From: Nocardia shimofusensis NBRC 100134 | GTDB lineage: Bacteria > Actinomycetota > Actinomycetes > Mycobacteriales > Mycobacteriaceae | DNA: 64,000 nucleotides | Assembly: GCF_001613125.1 (NCBI RefSeq) | Contig: NZ_BDBT01000011.1 | Coordinates: 62,001 to 126,000, forward strand | Reading direction: 5' to 3' | Shown here: piece after piece, positions 18,060 to 27,408 of the stretch | How positions within the stretch are numbered: position 1 is the first letter of the stretch | How the letters are laid out: every line of letters begins with the position of its first letter | Notes under the pieces: generated by a model | Databases searched by the model: none | What the model was told of the DNA's origin: nothing | Seen by the model: the letters and a program-made list of their open reading frames with translations, nothing else | Program-made: the position numbers and the translations under genes

Positions 18060-18989
18060 TCACCAGCCGCGTTCGGCCAGCCGGTGCGGCTGCGGGATCT
18101 CCTCGACGTTGATGCCGACCATCGCCTCGCCCAGGCCGCGCGAGACCTTGGCCAGCACATCCGGATCGTCGTAGAAGGTGGTGGCCTTGACGATGGCCTC
18201 GGCGCGCTGGGCCGGGTTGCCGGACTTGAAGATGCCCGAGCCGACGAACACGCCCTCGGCGCCGAGCTGCATCATCATCGCGGCGTCGGCCGGGGTGGCG
18301 ATGCCACCGGCGGTGAACAGCACGACGGGCAGCTTGCCGGTCTCGGCGACCTCGCGGACCAGCTCGTAGGGCGCCTGCAGTTCCTTGGCGGCGACGAACA
18401 GCTCGTCGGCGGGCAGCGAGGAGAGCTTGCGGATCTCCTGACGGATCTTGCGCATGTGGGTGGTGGCGTTGGAGACGTCGCCGGTGCCCGCCTCGCCCTT
18501 GGAACGGATCATGGCCGCGCCTTCGGTGATGCGGCGCAGTGCCTCACCCAGGTTGGTGGCGCCACAGACGAAGGGCACCGTGAACTGCCACTTGTCGATG
18601 TGGTTGCTGTAGTCGGCCGGGGTGAGCACCTCGGACTCGTCGATGTAGTCGACGCCGAGGCTCTGCAGGATCTGCGCCTCGACGAAGTGACCGATGCGCG
18701 CCTTGGCCATGACCGGGATCGAGACGGCGCTGATGATGCCGTCGATCATGTCCGGATCGCTCATCCGGGACACGCCGCCCTGTGCCCGGATGTCGGCGGG
18801 CACCCGCTCGAGCGCCATCACCGCGACCGCACCCGCGTCCTCGGCGATCTTGGCTTGCTCGGGGGTCACGACGTCCATGATCACCCCACCCTTGAGCATC
18901 TCGGCCATGCCGCGCTTCACGCGGGCGGTGCCGACGGTCTGGGTGGTATCGGACGTGGTCACGGCATTCTGCTGAGTCATGTGCGCCAA
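18060..18989 (-). CDS. pdxS: Pyridoxal 5'-phosphate synthase subunit PdxS
   Basis: PdxS builds PLP from ribose 5-phosphate, glyceraldehyde 3-phosphate and PdxT-derived ammonia. The 309-residue TIM barrel has [57 protein letters not shown] with the catalytic Lys, [13 protein letters not shown], and [17 protein letters not shown] for phosphate binding. Its N-terminus ([15 protein letters not shown]) is slightly extended, and the second ATG at residue 4 is an alternative start. Confidence 0.96.
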   Translation of the reverse strand: MAHMTQQNAVTTSDTTQTVGTARVKRGMAEMLKGGVIMDVVTPEQAKIAEDAGAVAVMALERVPADIRAQGGVSRMSDPDMIDGIISAVSIPVMAKARIGHFVEAQILQSLGVDYIDESEVLTPADYSNHIDKWQFTVPFVCGATNLGEALRRITEGAAMIRSKGEAGTGDVSNATTHMRKIRQEIRKLSSLPADELFVAAKELQAPYELVREVAETGKLPVVLFTAGGIATPADAAMMMQLGAEGVFVGSGIFKSGNPAQRAEAIVKATTFYDDPDVLAKVSRGLGEAMVGINVEEIPQPHRLAERGW

Positions 18990-19114
18990 TCGGGTCGCTC
19001 GGTAGGAAACGAACCAATTCTAGGCGCGCCGTGAATGCCACTTGATAGCCAGTCGAGCACGACTGGCCTGGTGGCGCAGGCCACGTCCGTACCCGGCCGA
19101 TCGGAGTGGACCGA

Positions 19115-19207
19115 TCAGATCGGGCCGACGACCAGCAGCTGCGCCCAGTATTCGGCGACCGACGGACCCAGGATCGGCAACAGGAAGTCGTAGAGCAGGT
19201 ACGACAT
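19115..19207 (-). CDS. Possible 30-residue hydrophobic peptide
   Basis: An ATG at 19207 preceded by GTGGAGGTGG opens a 30-codon frame. The peptide is mostly hydrophobic (starting MSYLLYDFLLPILGP and ending LLVVGPI). It sits in the gap between pdxS and the Nudix gene (18990-19371), which otherwise holds nothing recognisable. The spacing from GGAGG to ATG is about 11 bases, longer than usual. It could be a small membrane peptide, a leader, or chance. Confidence 0.3.
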   Translation of the reverse strand: MSYLLYDFLLPILGPSVAEYWAQLLVVGPI

Positions 19208-19371
19208 GGGTAAAGCCACCTCCACATCAGCCGGGACACCAGCCGCCCGGCTTCGTCGCGGGTTGGTCCCGCGCGGGTGCGCGGCACACGTCGAGTGGGC
19301 TACCCGAAGGGCCCGCGAACCAGTCCGAAACTAGCACGATCGTGAAGCGGATCACACCTCGCGCGGCGCGG

Positions 19372-20418
19372 TCAGCGGATCGATTGCACCACGGGATCGG
19401 AAGTGCCCGAAGCGACTTCGGCCGCCTCGACGAGCAACTCGTCGAGATCGAAGGGGTAGACCGGCTCACCCGCGGCCTCCAGTGCCACGATATCGGCCGG
19501 TGCGCACCAGCGGTGGGCGGTGACGCAGCGTTTCTCGAGCGAGCTGAGATTACCCGGCTGCGGTTCGTAGGCGGGCACCCGAAGCGCGAAGAACAGCTCC
19601 TCGGCGCGGATCAGGTCACCGTCGAAGGGGAACACCGCCACCCGCCGCCAGATCGGACCGCGCAACGCGGCCGGGTCGGCGGTGTAGCCGGTCTCCTCCC
19701 ACAGCTCGCGCACCGCGGCCGCGCGCAGGCTCTCCCCCGGCTCGACACCGCCGCCGATGGTGAACCAGAACGGGGTGTCCGGGGTGTTCGGGTCGCTGCC
19801 GCGCATGAGCAGGATGCGGTCGCGTTCGTCGAGCAGCACCACGCGCGCCGAGGTACGCACGGTGTCGACAGCGAGCCCGGTCGACGCCGCGGGGGTGACC
19901 CGTTCGGTGATCTCGAAGTAGGTCGGCAGCGCAGCGGTGCCGCCCAGGTGCAGCCAGCGCACCGGGCGGCGGGTACGCAGCGCCAAGGTGTCGCGCACGG
20001 CGTCGTTGTGGAAGCGTCGGGCGATGAGAACCCTGGCCTCGGCGTCGGCGAGTTCGGCGACCAGCTGCGGGCGCAGCAGCCCGATGTCGATCCCGGACAG
20101 GGCGGTCGAGAGCTGGTTCTCCACCACCTCCCGATCGGCGCGATCGACCCGCTCCGCCCGATCGGCCAGTACGGCCAGACGTTTGGCCTGATCGCCCAGG
20201 GCCGGATCGGAGACCGGACCGGCGATCGCCATCGCCACCGATCTGGCCACCACGGCGCGGCGGGCCAGCGCGGCGTCCAGCGCCTGCCAGGACTGGTCGG
20301 AGCGCACGTGCAACCGGTCCAGCCGGTTGGCGGTCGAATACGCCCAGACGCCGGTGGCGACCACGATCGCGGCGATGAGCGCGAGAACGAGGACCGTGGT
20401 CGCGGAGAAGGTGATCAT
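19372..20418 (-). CDS. Membrane-anchored Nudix hydrolase (Rv2609c-like)
   Basis: The 348-residue protein has an N-terminal membrane helix (residues about 5-27, TTVLVLALIAAIVVATGVW), a helical LemA-like segment to about 130, and a C-terminal Nudix domain. The Nudix box is visible as GGGVEPGESLRAAAVRELWEETGY (G-x5-E-x7-REUxEExGU) near residue 230. Nudix enzymes cleave nucleoside diphosphates linked to other groups. The ATG at 20418 overlaps the pimA stop (ATGA), so it is coupled to PIM synthesis genes as in M. tuberculosis. The substrate is unknown. Confidence 0.88.
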   Translation of the reverse strand: MITFSATTVLVLALIAAIVVATGVWAYSTANRLDRLHVRSDQSWQALDAALARRAVVARSVAMAIAGPVSDPALGDQAKRLAVLADRAERVDRADREVVENQLSTALSGIDIGLLRPQLVAELADAEARVLIARRFHNDAVRDTLALRTRRPVRWLHLGGTAALPTYFEITERVTPAASTGLAVDTVRTSARVVLLDERDRILLMRGSDPNTPDTPFWFTIGGGVEPGESLRAAAVRELWEETGYTADPAALRGPIWRRVAVFPFDGDLIRAEELFFALRVPAYEPQPGNLSSLEKRCVTAHRWCAPADIVALEAAGEPVYPFDLDELLVEAAEVASGTSDPVVQSIR

Positions 20419-21539
20419 CCGGCGGCCCGCACCCGCGCGTCGCCGACCGTCACGGTCTCGTAGACGCGCAGGATCTGTTCGGCCACCACGGGCCAATCGT
20501 ATTCGGCGACCACCTGATTCGCCTTGCGCACCAGCGCATCCCGCTGCTCCGCATCGGTGAGGAGGGTGTCGATGGCCTCGGCGAGCCGGGCCGCGTCGCC
20601 GATCGGCACCAGCCGGCCCGCGGCGCCGTCGCGCAGCACCCGGCGGAAGGCGTCGAGTTCGCTGGCGACCACCGGGGTGCCCGCGGCCATCGCCTCGATC
20701 AGGATGATGCCGAAGCTCTCGCCGCCGAGATTCGGCGCGACGTAGACATCGGCGCTGCGCATCGCGGAGGCCTTCTCCTCGTCGGAGACCTGACCCAGCA
20801 AACGCAGGCGACCGGCGTTCGGGCCTGCCTCGCGGCGCAACCGCTGTTCGTCACCACGGCCGACCACCAGGACCTCGATGTCCGGATGCCTGCGCACCAG
20901 CTCCGGCAATGCCTCGAGCAGCACCTGCATGCCCTTGCGCGGCTCGTCGTAACGGCCGAGGAACAGCACGGTGCCGCCCGCGCGGGGATACCCCGCCAGC
21001 ATGGGCGCCCGAGCGAAAGCGGGCACGTCCACGCCGTTGGGGATCTCGACGGCATCGGAGCCCAGCGCCTCCACCTGCCAACGCCTGGCCAACTCCGAGA
21101 CGGCGATGCGGCCGCTGATCTTCTCGTGGTACGGCCGCAGCACGCCTTGGAAGGTGCTCAGCACCAGCGAGCGGGTGGTGGAGGTGTGGAAGGTCGCCAC
21201 GATCGGCCCCTCGGCGATCTTCAGCGCCAGCATCGACAGGCTCGGCGCGTTCGGCTCGTGGATATGCAATACATCGAAGTCGTTGCCCTCGATCCAGCGC
21301 CGGATCCGGGCGTAGGCCATCGGGCCGAAGGACAGCCGCGCGACCGACCCGTTGTAGGGGATGGCGACCGCCCGGCCCGCCGAGACCACGAAGTCCGGCA
21401 GCGAAGTCTCCTCCGAGGCAGGCGCGAGCACACTCACCTGATGCCCACGCTCGATGAACACCCGCGCCAGTTCGACCACGTGCGCCTGCACACCACCGGG
21501 AACATCGAACGAATACGGGCAGACCATGCCGATCTTCAT
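20415..21539 (-). CDS. pimA: Phosphatidyl-myo-inositol mannosyltransferase PimA
   Basis: PimA transfers the first mannose from GDP-mannose to phosphatidylinositol at the inner membrane face, committing to PIM, lipomannan and lipoarabinomannan synthesis. The 374-residue GT4 enzyme begins MKIGMVCPYSFDVPGGVQAH, has LHIHEPNAPSLSMLAL, IPNGVDVPAFARAP, FLGRYDEPRKGMQVLLEAL and the E-x7-E motif GGESFGIILIEAMAAGTPVV. It overlaps both the acyltransferase upstream and the Nudix gene downstream by 4 bases. Confidence 0.95.
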   Translation of the reverse strand: MKIGMVCPYSFDVPGGVQAHVVELARVFIERGHQVSVLAPASEETSLPDFVVSAGRAVAIPYNGSVARLSFGPMAYARIRRWIEGNDFDVLHIHEPNAPSLSMLALKIAEGPIVATFHTSTTRSLVLSTFQGVLRPYHEKISGRIAVSELARRWQVEALGSDAVEIPNGVDVPAFARAPMLAGYPRAGGTVLFLGRYDEPRKGMQVLLEALPELVRRHPDIEVLVVGRGDEQRLRREAGPNAGRLRLLGQVSDEEKASAMRSADVYVAPNLGGESFGIILIEAMAAGTPVVASELDAFRRVLRDGAAGRLVPIGDAARLAEAIDTLLTDAEQRDALVRKANQVVAEYDWPVVAEQILRVYETVTVGDARVRAAG

Positions 21540-22513
21540 GCTGTCTCGTCTCTTCCCCCGCGTACCACTCCTTCACCGCGTTCGGCGAGGCGGGCCTGCG
21601 CCTCGGCGATCCTGGCCCGCCGTTCCGGCGACAGGTCGCTCTCCCACAGCGGCTGCAGCATGTGCCAGTCTGCCGGGTGCTCGGCGATTCCGGCGGCGAA
21701 CCGGTCCGCCAGCGCCTGGGTGGCCGCCGCGACACCGCCGGAGACGTCCAGCGGCGGATCGACACGGAAACCCCAGCCCTCGACGCCGTCGTCGTCCACG
21801 GTGAACCAGCACTGCACCGGCATCAGCGCGGCACCGGTCTCGATGGCCAGCTTGGCCGCTCCGGCGGGCATCCAGGTGCGCTCGCCGAAGAACTCGACCG
21901 GCACCCCGCGCCCGGTGAGGTCGCGCTCACCCATCAGGCACACGAACTTGTTCTCACGCAGCCGCTGCGCGAGCTGCACGAACGGCGGCTGTTCACCGCC
22001 GGTCAGAGCGAACACCTCGAAGCCGAGGCTCTCCCGGTAGGCGACGAAGCGCTCGAACAGCGACTCCGGCTGCAGACGCTCGGCCACGGTCGCGAAGGTG
22101 CCGTAGTTCTGCACCAGCCACACCCCGGCCATGTCCCAGTTGCCCGAATGCGGCAGCACCAGCACGATCCCGCGACCGCGATCCAGCGCGGCCTCCAGGT
22201 GCGGAATGCCGTCCACCGGCAGCAACGGTGAGTGTCCGAGCGCGACGTGATCCATGGTCGGCAGCCGGAACGCCTCGCGCCAGTAGCGCGCGTAGGAGCG
22301 CAGGCTCGCGCGAATCAGTTCGTCGGGAACATCCTCCGGAGCGACGCCGAGTACCCGGGCGAGATTGCGGCGCAACTGCATCGGGCTGCCGTTGCGCGCG
22401 GCCCGCCCGCCGCCCCAGTCGAAGGCGCGGCGGGCGGTGCGCTCGGGCAGTGCCCGCACGATCCGCCAGCCCGCGGCGTAACCGGCGGCGCTCAGCCGGT
22501 CGCCGAAACTCAC
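21536..22513 (-). CDS. PIM acyltransferase (PatA/Rv2611c-like)
   Basis: This LPLAT/HtrB-type acyltransferase is encoded next to pimA. In mycobacteria the equivalent enzyme palmitoylates the mannose of PIM1/PIM2. The 325-residue protein has the H-x4-D catalytic motif in VLPHSGNWDMAGVW near residue 130, and CLMGERDLTGRGVPVEFFGE for acceptor/phosphate contact. The GTG at 22513 was chosen because it gives (M)SFGDRLSAAGYAAGW and has AAAGGGGC upstream. The frame continues further upstream into pgsA without conserved residues. Confidence 0.9.
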   Translation of the reverse strand: MSFGDRLSAAGYAAGWRIVRALPERTARRAFDWGGGRAARNGSPMQLRRNLARVLGVAPEDVPDELIRASLRSYARYWREAFRLPTMDHVALGHSPLLPVDGIPHLEAALDRGRGIVLVLPHSGNWDMAGVWLVQNYGTFATVAERLQPESLFERFVAYRESLGFEVFALTGGEQPPFVQLAQRLRENKFVCLMGERDLTGRGVPVEFFGERTWMPAGAAKLAIETGAALMPVQCWFTVDDDGVEGWGFRVDPPLDVSGGVAAATQALADRFAAGIAEHPADWHMLQPLWESDLSPERRARIAEAQARLAERGEGVVRGGRDETA

Positions 22514-22580
22514 GCCTGCCCCTTTACCCGACGCCGGGCAGCCCGCGCGCCGTCGCCGGTGGAGCGCGGCCGTGCGACGC

Positions 22581-23252
22581 TCATCGCGAGTCCCCCGAGG
22601 AGGCCTTCGCGGCGGGCGGGATGATCTCGCGCGCGCCGGGCGAATTGCGCACCGCGAGCACGCGCTGGAACACAGTGACAATGCTCAGCACCGCCAGCGT
22701 CCACATGGCCACGTGTACGGCCCAGGTCAGCCATTCGATGCCCCAGTGCCCGGCGATACCGGTCAGACCGGCGCCGACGAGCACGATGACCAGACGGTCC
22801 GGGCGCTCGATCAGGCCGCCGTCGGCGGACAAGCCGCTGGCCTCGGCGCGTGCCTTGGCGTAGGAGATGACCTGCGAGGTCACCAGCACCACCAGCGTCG
22901 CGGCGAACAGCCACCTGTTGTTCTCGTGATAGACCGCCCACCAGGCCAGGCCGCCGAAGATCGCGCCGTCGGCGATCCGGTCGCAGGTGGCGTCGAGCAC
23001 CGCGCCGTATTTCGTGCCGCCGCCGCGAGCCCGGGCCATCGCGCCGTCGAGCATGTCGAACATGACGAACAGCCAGATCAGCAGGGTGCCCCAGAACAGA
23101 TGACCCGTCGGGAACAGCGTGACCGCGGCCGTGATCGAGGCGACAGTGCCGATCAGCGTGACAGCGTCGGGGGTGAGACCGGTGCCGACGAGCGCCCGGC
23201 CGAGCGGTGCGGTCGCCTTCGCGAAGGTCTCACGGCCGAAGAAGCTGAGCAC
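22581..23252 (-). CDS. pgsA: CDP-alcohol phosphatidyltransferase (phosphatidylinositol phosphate synthase)
   Basis: This enzyme makes the phosphatidylinositol (phosphate) that PimA mannosylates. The 223-residue membrane protein has about six hydrophobic helices and the complete CDP-alcohol signature D-x2-DG-x2-AR-x8-G-x3-D-x3-D, starting DMLDGAMARARGGG and ending LDATCDR around residues 66-90. It starts at GTG 23252, immediately after the HIT gene stop, with GGAAATGGAG upstream. Named pgsA1 in mycobacteria. Confidence 0.93.
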   Translation of the reverse strand: MLSFFGRETFAKATAPLGRALVGTGLTPDAVTLIGTVASITAAVTLFPTGHLFWGTLLIWLFVMFDMLDGAMARARGGGTKYGAVLDATCDRIADGAIFGGLAWWAVYHENNRWLFAATLVVLVTSQVISYAKARAEASGLSADGGLIERPDRLVIVLVGAGLTGIAGHWGIEWLTWAVHVAMWTLAVLSIVTVFQRVLAVRNSPGAREIIPPAAKASSGDSR

Positions 23253-23828
23253 CTACTCCATTTCCTTCCACGCCTGCGCGAGTAGGTTCCTGGTCTCGCC
23301 CAGCAACTGCGGCATCATCTTGACCCCGCCGATGACGGTGATGAAGTTCGCGTCACCACCCCAGCGCGGGACGATGTGCTGGTGCAGATGGTCGGCCAGC
23401 GAGCCGCCCGCCACCCCGCCGAGGTTGAGACCCACGTTGAAACCGACCGGACGCGACACGCTCTTCATCACCCGGATCGCCCGCTGGGTGAACGCCATCA
23501 GCTCGGCGCTCTCGGCCTCGGTGAGTTCCTCGAGGTCGGCGACCCTGCGGTAGGGCACCACCATCATGTGACCCGGGTTGTACGGATAGAGGTTGAGCAC
23601 CGCGTAGACCGTCTCGCCGCGCGCCACGATCAGCCCGTCCTCGTCGGTCATCGTGGGGATGTCGGTGAACGGGTGCCCGGTGCTGCCCAGGCGCGAGGCC
23701 GGGGTCTCGGTGATGTAGGACATCCGGTACGGGGTCCAGATCCGTTGCAGCCGATCGGGTTCGCCCACCCCGACGTCGACGATGCCGCCACGCTCGGTGT
23801 CGTCGCCCGTGCTGTCCGCGATACTCAT
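23253..23828 (-). CDS. HIT-domain AP4A hydrolase/phosphorylase (Rv2613c-like)
   Basis: The 191-residue histidine-triad protein acts on dinucleoside polyphosphates such as AP4A. It has NLYPYNPGHMMVVPYRRV and the triad motif HLHQHIVPRWGGDANF near residues 150-165. The preceding NVGLNLGGVAGGS loop is typical of the mycobacterial AP4A phosphorylase group. It starts at 23828, immediately after the thrS TAG with GGGGAG inside the thrS end, and its stop abuts pgsA. It is translationally linked to both. Confidence 0.92.
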   Translation of the reverse strand: MSIADSTGDDTERGGIVDVGVGEPDRLQRIWTPYRMSYITETPASRLGSTGHPFTDIPTMTDEDGLIVARGETVYAVLNLYPYNPGHMMVVPYRRVADLEELTEAESAELMAFTQRAIRVMKSVSRPVGFNVGLNLGGVAGGSLADHLHQHIVPRWGGDANFITVIGGVKMMPQLLGETRNLLAQAWKEME

Positions 23829-25889
23829 CTAGCTCTCCCCCGCCGACACGATCTCGAAGCCCTCCGCCGTCGGAGAGGCGTTCTCGCGGTTGGCGATCCA
23901 CGCCACCACGGTGGCCACGGCATCGGCGACCGGGACACCGTTGACCTGGGTGCCGTCGCGGAAGCGGAAGCTCACCGCGCCCGCCTCGACATCGCGCGCG
24001 CCTGCCAGCAGCATGAACGGGATCTTCTGCGCGGTGTTGTTGAAGATCTTCTTCTGCATCCGGTCGTCGCTGCGGTCCACGTGCGCGCGCACACCCTGAT
24101 CGGTCAGTGCCTCGATCACCGTGTCCAGGTGCCCGGCGAAGGCCTCCGCGACCGGGATGCCCACCACCTGCACCGGCGACAGCCAGGCCGGGAACGCGCC
24201 CGCGTAGTGCTCGGTGAGCACCCCGAAGAAACGCTCGATCGAGCCGAACAGCGCGCGATGGATCATCACCGGCCGCTGCTTGGTGCCGTCGGAGGCGGTG
24301 TACTCCAGGTCGAACCGCTCGGGCAGGTTGAAATCGAGCTGGATGGTCGACATCTGCCAGGTGCGGCCCAGCGCGTCCTTGGCCTGCACGGAGATCTTCG
24401 GGCCGTAGAAGGCGGCGCCGCCCGGATCGGGCACCAGCTCGAGACCGGAGGCGTGCGCGACCTTCGACAGGGTCTCGGTGGCCTCCTCCCAGATCTCGTC
24501 GGAGCCGACGAACTTCTTCGGGTCCTTGGTGGACAGCTCCAGGTAGAAGTCGTCGAGGCCGTAGTCGGCGAGCAGACCGAGCACGAACTGCAGCGTGTTC
24601 GTCAGCTCCTGGTGCATCTGCTCCTTGGTGCAGTAGATGTGCGCGTCGTCCTGGGTCATGCCACGCACTCGGGTCAGGCCGTGCACCACGCCGGACTTCT
24701 CGTACCGGTACACCGAGCCGAACTCGAACATCCGCAGCGGCAGCTCGCGGTAGGAGCGCCCGCGTGAACGGAAGATCAGGTTGTGCATCGGGCAGTTCAT
24801 CGGCTTGACGTAGTAGTCCTGGCCGGGCTTGCGCACGGTGCCGTCGTCGTTGTACTCGGCGTCCAGATGCATGGCCGGGAACATGCCGTCGCGGTACCAG
24901 TCCAGATGGCCGGAGACCTCGAACAGGTGGCCCTTGGTGATGTGCGGGGTGTTGACGAACTCGTAGCCCGCCGCGACATGCCGCCGCCGCGAGTACTCCT
25001 CGAGCTCCTTGCGGATGATGCCACCCTTGGGGTGGAACACCGGCAGGCCCGAGCCCAGCTCGTCGGGGAAGCTGAACAGATCCAGCTCCAGACCCAGCTT
25101 GCGGTGGTCGCGGCGCTCGGCCTCGGCCAGCACGTGCAGGTGCTCCTCCAGCGCCTCCGGCGACTCCCAGGCGGTGCCGTAGACGCGCTGCAGGTCCTCG
25201 CGGTTCTGGTCGCCGCGCCAGTAGGCGGCCGAACTGCGGGTCAACTTGAAGGCGGGGATGAACTTGGTGGTGGGGATGTGCGGGCCGCGGCACAGATCGC
25301 CCCAGATCTTCTCGCCGGTGCGCGGGTCGAGATTGTCGTAGACGGTCAGCTCTGCGCCGCCGACCTCCATGACCTCCGGGTCGTCGATGCCGGACTTGTC
25401 GCTGATCAGTTCCAGCTTGAACGGCTCGTTCGCCAGCTCGGTCCTGGCCTCGTCGATCTCGACCACCCGGCGCGAGAAGCGCTGTGCGCCCTTGATGATC
25501 TTCTTCATCCTGGCTTCCAGCTTGACCAGATCCTCCGGGGTGAAGGGCCGCTCGACCCGGAAGTCGTAGTAGAAGCCGTCCTTGATCGGCGGGCCGATGC
25601 CCAGCTTGGCCTCGGGGAACTCCTGCTGGACCGCCTGGGCGAGCACGTGCGCGGCCGAGTGGCGGATCACACTGCGCCCGGCCTCGGTGGACGCGGCGAC
25701 GGCTTCGACCTCGGTGTCGGCCTCGGGAATCCAGGACAGATCCTTGAGCGTGCCCTCGGCGTCGCGGACGACCACGACGGTGTCCGGGCCCTTCGTCGGC
25801 AATCCCGCTTCCCGCACCGCGGCGCCGGCCGTAGTCCCGGCCGGCACCCGGACGAGGGTGGACGGACTGAGCGGGGCTGAGGTCGTCAC
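23829..25889 (-). CDS. thrS: Threonyl-tRNA synthetase
   Basis: ThrRS charges tRNA-Thr. The 686-residue protein has an N-terminal TGS domain, an editing domain with [13 protein letters not shown] (HxxxH), then the class II catalytic core with [58 protein letters not shown] and [17 protein letters not shown]-terminal anticodon-binding domain ends near the stop. The GTG at 25889 was chosen since it has AAGGAG ten bases upstream; ATGs at 25943 and 25940 would add 18 unconserved residues. Confidence 0.96.
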   Translation of the reverse strand: MTTSAPLSPSTLVRVPAGTTAGAAVREAGLPTKGPDTVVVVRDAEGTLKDLSWIPEADTEVEAVAASTEAGRSVIRHSAAHVLAQAVQQEFPEAKLGIGPPIKDGFYYDFRVERPFTPEDLVKLEARMKKIIKGAQRFSRRVVEIDEARTELANEPFKLELISDKSGIDDPEVMEVGGAELTVYDNLDPRTGEKIWGDLCRGPHIPTTKFIPAFKLTRSSAAYWRGDQNREDLQRVYGTAWESPEALEEHLHVLAEAERRDHRKLGLELDLFSFPDELGSGLPVFHPKGGIIRKELEEYSRRRHVAAGYEFVNTPHITKGHLFEVSGHLDWYRDGMFPAMHLDAEYNDDGTVRKPGQDYYVKPMNCPMHNLIFRSRGRSYRELPLRMFEFGSVYRYEKSGVVHGLTRVRGMTQDDAHIYCTKEQMHQELTNTLQFVLGLLADYGLDDFYLELSTKDPKKFVGSDEIWEEATETLSKVAHASGLELVPDPGGAAFYGPKISVQAKDALGRTWQMSTIQLDFNLPERFDLEYTASDGTKQRPVMIHRALFGSIERFFGVLTEHYAGAFPAWLSPVQVVGIPVAEAFAGHLDTVIEALTDQGVRAHVDRSDDRMQKKIFNNTAQKIPFMLLAGARDVEAGAVSFRFRDGTQVNGVPVADAVATVVAWIANRENASPTAEGFEIVSAGES

Positions 25890-26084
25890 GACGGCGCTCT
25901 CCTTGGCATGTTCGGGGGCGGGCGAGTTCCCGCGCGGCATCACCGGCGACGTATCCGCTCCGGCGCGACCATGCTATCGGCACCCGCGCGCCCGCGTGTC
26001 GATGGACCGGCGCTCTCGCGTCGAATCCGTCTCGCGGACGCGGGGGCACGACGACACGGTCCAGCCACACGACACGACCGACAC

Positions 26085-26128
26085 GAGACACAGCCGCGCG
26101 CGGCGTGAGACGCAGCCGCGCGCGGCAC
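26085..26128. repeat. Two 22-bp direct repeats in the thrS upstream gap
   Basis: The gap 25890-26216 holds no gene I can support. It is dominated by low-complexity CACGAC and CGCGCG runs. Within it a 22-bp unit (GAGACACAGCCGCGCGCGGC plus GT) at 26085-26106 is repeated with few changes at 26107-26128. It lies about 200 bp upstream of thrS. No T-box or attenuator structure was evident by eye. Confidence 0.7.
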
Positions 26129-26216
26129 GACGACCCGACACAGCGCGCGTACAACGGCAGCGCGAATGGAAACGGCACGCGCATGCGGCCGGGCGTTCGC
26201 ACGGACGGGCGGCGGC

Positions 26217-26855
26217 TCAGCGGCCCGCGGCGTAGCTCTCCAGAAGAGCGGCCCGCTCGTCCGACGAACGCTTGGGGCAGCTGGTGCACATGGTGGCGCC
26301 GGGCACCTCGAAGACCAGGCAGCAGGAGATGCGCCGGACGAAGGTGCGCCCGCCCGCCTCGACGAAGCGGGGCAGGGGCAGTGTTCCGCCGACCTGTTCG
26401 GCCAGCGCGATCGCGACCCGCGGAGCGCCCGCGTCGATCGCCCGGTTGCCGATCGCGTCGGCGACGACCGCCCACAGCGCGGGCATGCCCGCACCGGACA
26501 CCTGCGCCACGACCGGGATCACCCGGGTGAGCGTCTCGCGCAGGGACAGCGCGGCGACCAGGTCGGCGTCACCGGCCGCCGCCCTGCGGACGTCGCGTTC
26601 CGGATGTGCGAGCATCCGCTCGACCCCGCCGTCGGGACGCATCCGGCAGTCCAGTGCCTCCAGCCCGGCCGGTGGCGCCGGACGACCCGCCGCCCGCGCC
26701 GCGACCACCTGCTCGACGAGCGCGGAGGCGACCATGCACCACCACAGCGTGCCCGCCACGCGAGGTGCGGTGGTGCCCCAGGACGCGCCCATCTCTGCGA
26801 TCCGGTCCCGCACCCACGCGGGACGGGTCAGCGCGATCGCGGGTGCGGTGCTCAT
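26217..26855 (-). CDS. FhuF-like (2Fe-2S) ferric-siderophore reductase domain protein
   Basis: The 212-residue protein ends with the FhuF C-terminal iron-sulphur motif. RRISCCLVFEVPGATMCTSC gives C-C-x10-C-x2-C around residues 182-197, the ligand pattern for the unusual 2Fe-2S cluster of FhuF. FhuF reduces iron in ferric siderophores after uptake. The ATG at 26855 overlaps the upstream stop as ATGA; an in-frame ATG at 26879 is possible but poorly spaced from a ribosome site. No siderophore genes are nearby. Confidence 0.78.
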   Translation of the reverse strand: MSTAPAIALTRPAWVRDRIAEMGASWGTTAPRVAGTLWWCMVASALVEQVVAARAAGRPAPPAGLEALDCRMRPDGGVERMLAHPERDVRRAAAGDADLVAALSLRETLTRVIPVVAQVSGAGMPALWAVVADAIGNRAIDAGAPRVAIALAEQVGGTLPLPRFVEAGGRTFVRRISCCLVFEVPGATMCTSCPKRSSDERAALLESYAAGR

Positions 26856-27391
26856 CGCTGTAGCGGACTGCGTAACCATTCCCCATCGACTCCGATCCAG
26901 CCGGCGAACCATCCGAACGTGTTCAGTACCCACAGCGTGGCCACGACCACCGCGGCGGTGAGGACCGCGCCCAGCACACGGATACCGAGGCCGCGCGCGG
27001 AGTACCACGCCATCGCCTTCCGGTACCGGACTCGCACCCAGCCCAGGACGTGATGTGCCCAGGCGAATTCGCTGGCGAGAATGCCCAGGCCGGCGAATAC
27101 CATCGCCCAGCCCGGTCCGGGATACGGAATCGCGAGAATGCCGATGGCCAGCACGACCGTGCCGACGACACCGATTCCGATCCGGTAGGCGAGGTTCAGC
27201 GTAGGCCGAGCGGCCACTCGGGCGCGGAAGGCGCGCAGGCGATGTCGCAACGCCCGGGAGGTCCGGCGCCGCCATGTGGCGATTCGCCTCCTCCCGGCCG
27301 CCTCGTCCTCGGTCGTGCGCACCCGATCCGGCGCTTCGGACGTCGGGTTCGGCGGGATCGAGCCGCCTGTCGAATCCAGCTCGCTGCTCAC
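26852..27391 (-). CDS. PGPGW-motif membrane protein (TIGR02611 type)
   Basis: This 179-residue actinobacterial membrane protein has about 65 polar, arginine-rich N-terminal residues and hydrophobic segments at about 70-88 and 92-110, with the diagnostic PYPGPGWAMVFAGLGILASEF at their junction. A third segment around 140-158 (VLGAVLTAAVVVATLWVLN) follows. The function of this family is unknown. It overlaps the FhuF-like gene by 4 bases, suggesting co-expression, and is 17 bp from the carbonic anhydrase gene's stop. Confidence 0.85.
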   Translation of the reverse strand: MSSELDSTGGSIPPNPTSEAPDRVRTTEDEAAGRRRIATWRRRTSRALRHRLRAFRARVAARPTLNLAYRIGIGVVGTVVLAIGILAIPYPGPGWAMVFAGLGILASEFAWAHHVLGWVRVRYRKAMAWYSARGLGIRVLGAVLTAAVVVATLWVLNTFGWFAGWIGVDGEWLRSPLQR

Positions 27392-27408
27392 CTTGCCAGC
27401 CTAGAGAT

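Noticed and set aside
23353..26475. A minus-strand open frame of about 1,040 codons overlapping thrS in another frame
   Set aside because: It overlaps thrS, the HIT gene and part of the FhuF gene out of frame and is extremely Arg/Gly-rich; ThrRS motifs settle the true frame.
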